This document shows, in pieces, positions 6,959-7,545 of a stretch of DNA of 7,545 nucleotides; within the stretch, counting starts at the first letter, position 1; each line of letters starts with the position of its first letter. The translations under genes were made by a program, and so were the position numbers. The notes under the pieces were generated by a model that ran no database searches, was not told where the DNA came from, and saw nothing but the letters and a program-made list of their open reading frames with translations. The stretch is from positions 1 through 7,545 of the forward strand of contig JASIJX010000487.1 in the NCBI GenBank assembly GCA_030049955.1. Direction: 5' to 3'. Origin of the DNA: Acidobacteriaceae bacterium. GTDB lineage: Bacteria > Acidobacteriota > Terriglobia > Terriglobales > Acidobacteriaceae.

Positions 6959-7545
6959 TCGCGTCTCCAATATTCCCGTTGAGTGTTGACTGATGTGAAT
7001 TCAGAAAAGCCTTTGACGACCGCGTAGTGTCCTTTATCCAACCATTCGAGAATGCTCTTGAGGTCGCTTCCTTTCGGCTTGCCGACGGCAGTCAGGCTCA
7101 ATTGCATGACCTGTTTACCCTCGGGAGAGATAACAGGAACAAGCTCCACTTGTAGTGTTCCAGCGTCCTCTGGCAGCTCAAAACCAAGAGCAAATCGCGC
7201 CTGAGACAAATTTGAGAGCAACCCGGAAACTTCACTCGGACAGAAAATCGGCACGATTTTGCTGAACGAGAGAATGTCTTCCCATTCGCGCCCCTGAATG
7301 AAGTGATTGACATATGTCACTTCACATTTCCAGACTTCCAATGGGGGAAATCTGAAATCCTTCAAGAACTTGTCAAAAATTTGGAAATCTGTTTCGAATG
7401 ACGGACGAATCGCTGCGTAGTGTGGGTAATTGTTGTTTTGCGGCCGTGCGCGCCAATTGCGAACGAATGCACCCGAACGCACCTGAACGACCTGAGTGCC
7501 ATTCCTATCGACAAACAAACACCGAATGGGCGGGTTCTCAAGGCT
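6955..7545 (-). CDS. TIGR04255-family protein, N-terminus outside the window
   Basis: The frame is open from the right window edge to the TGA at 6955-6957 (196 residues). A TTG at 7518 is not a real start because in-frame family-like sequence (LENPPIRCLF) continues beyond it. Diagnostic features, numbered from the window edge, are QVVQVRSGAFVRNWR (18-32), YPHY (40-43) followed by an acidic/aromatic helix, CEVTYVNHF (74-82) and a C-terminal H...F..FT......W pattern (173-193). These match my memory of TIGR04255, a sporadically distributed family of about 250 aa with no known activity, so perhaps 50-60 residues are missing. It is the first visible gene of a cassette with ATGA overlap into the next. 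Its promoter, and any earlier gene, lie outside. No membrane segment or catalytic motif is evident. Confidence 0.8.
   Translation of the reverse strand, partial: SLENPPIRCLFVDRNGTQVVQVRSGAFVRNWRARPQNNNYPHYAAIRPSFETDFQIFDKFLKDFRFPPLEVWKCEVTYVNHFIQGREWEDILSFSKIVPIFCPSEVSGLLSNLSQARFALGFELPEDAGTLQVELVPVISPEGKQVMQLSLTAVGKPKGSDLKSILEWLDKGHYAVVKGFSEFTSVNTQREYWRRE
6965..6968 (-). promoter_or_regulatory. Ribosome binding site GGAG deciding the start of the middle gene
   Basis: GGAG lies 6 nt upstream of the ATG at 6958 on the minus strand, inside the last codons of the TIGR04255 gene. Together with the ATGA stop/start overlap it supports coupled translation of the two genes and favours this ATG over the TTG at 6970. 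Confidence 0.65.

Overview
The window looks like chromosomal DNA of an Acidobacteriota (Terriglobia-like) bacterium. The main reason is the 1.6-kaa secreted protein in the middle. Its mix of Ig-like domains, FG-GAP/VCBS propellers and a 'two helices, GCGGG, VTSSGTVTLTVQ' tail is a style I associate with that phylum. This is a recollection of family style, not a database result.

Layout, left to right. (1) Bases 1-447, plus strand: the C-terminal three quarters of a TMEM175/DUF1211-type potassium-channel protein, whose start lies outside the window. (2) Bases 448-633: a convergent gap with a GC-rich hairpin. (3) Bases 634-5508, minus strand: one giant surface or secreted protein. It has a signal peptide, then two copies of a roughly 564-residue module made of an Ig-like domain followed by a second Ig-like domain that is split by a seven-bladed FG-GAP/VCBS propeller. 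After these come two chitobiase-C-terminal-like domains, an IPT/TIG-like domain, another Ig-like domain and a C-terminal membrane hairpin with a lipobox-like VSGC. (4) Bases 5509-6039: a gene-free stretch. It holds the leader of the giant gene, a rho-independent-type terminator, a 50-nt orphan 3' part of a tRNA-Cys(GCA) gene and short direct repeats beside it. (5) Bases 6040-7545, minus strand: three tightly overlapping genes, in order TIGR04255-family protein (start outside the window), a 162-aa unknown and a 148-aa unknown.

The most informative feature is the orphan tRNA-Cys fragment. Integrative elements commonly insert into tRNA 3' ends and leave such a fragment at the far border. Its orientation puts the element on the right (above about 5894) and the old chromosome on the left. 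The original tRNA terminator still lies downstream of the fragment. On this reading the three-gene TIGR04255 cassette is cargo at the edge of a genomic island. It is the best candidate here for an undescribed system, but nothing in the sequence gives its biochemical function. The giant protein and the channel gene belong to the chromosomal side and have no evident link to the cassette.
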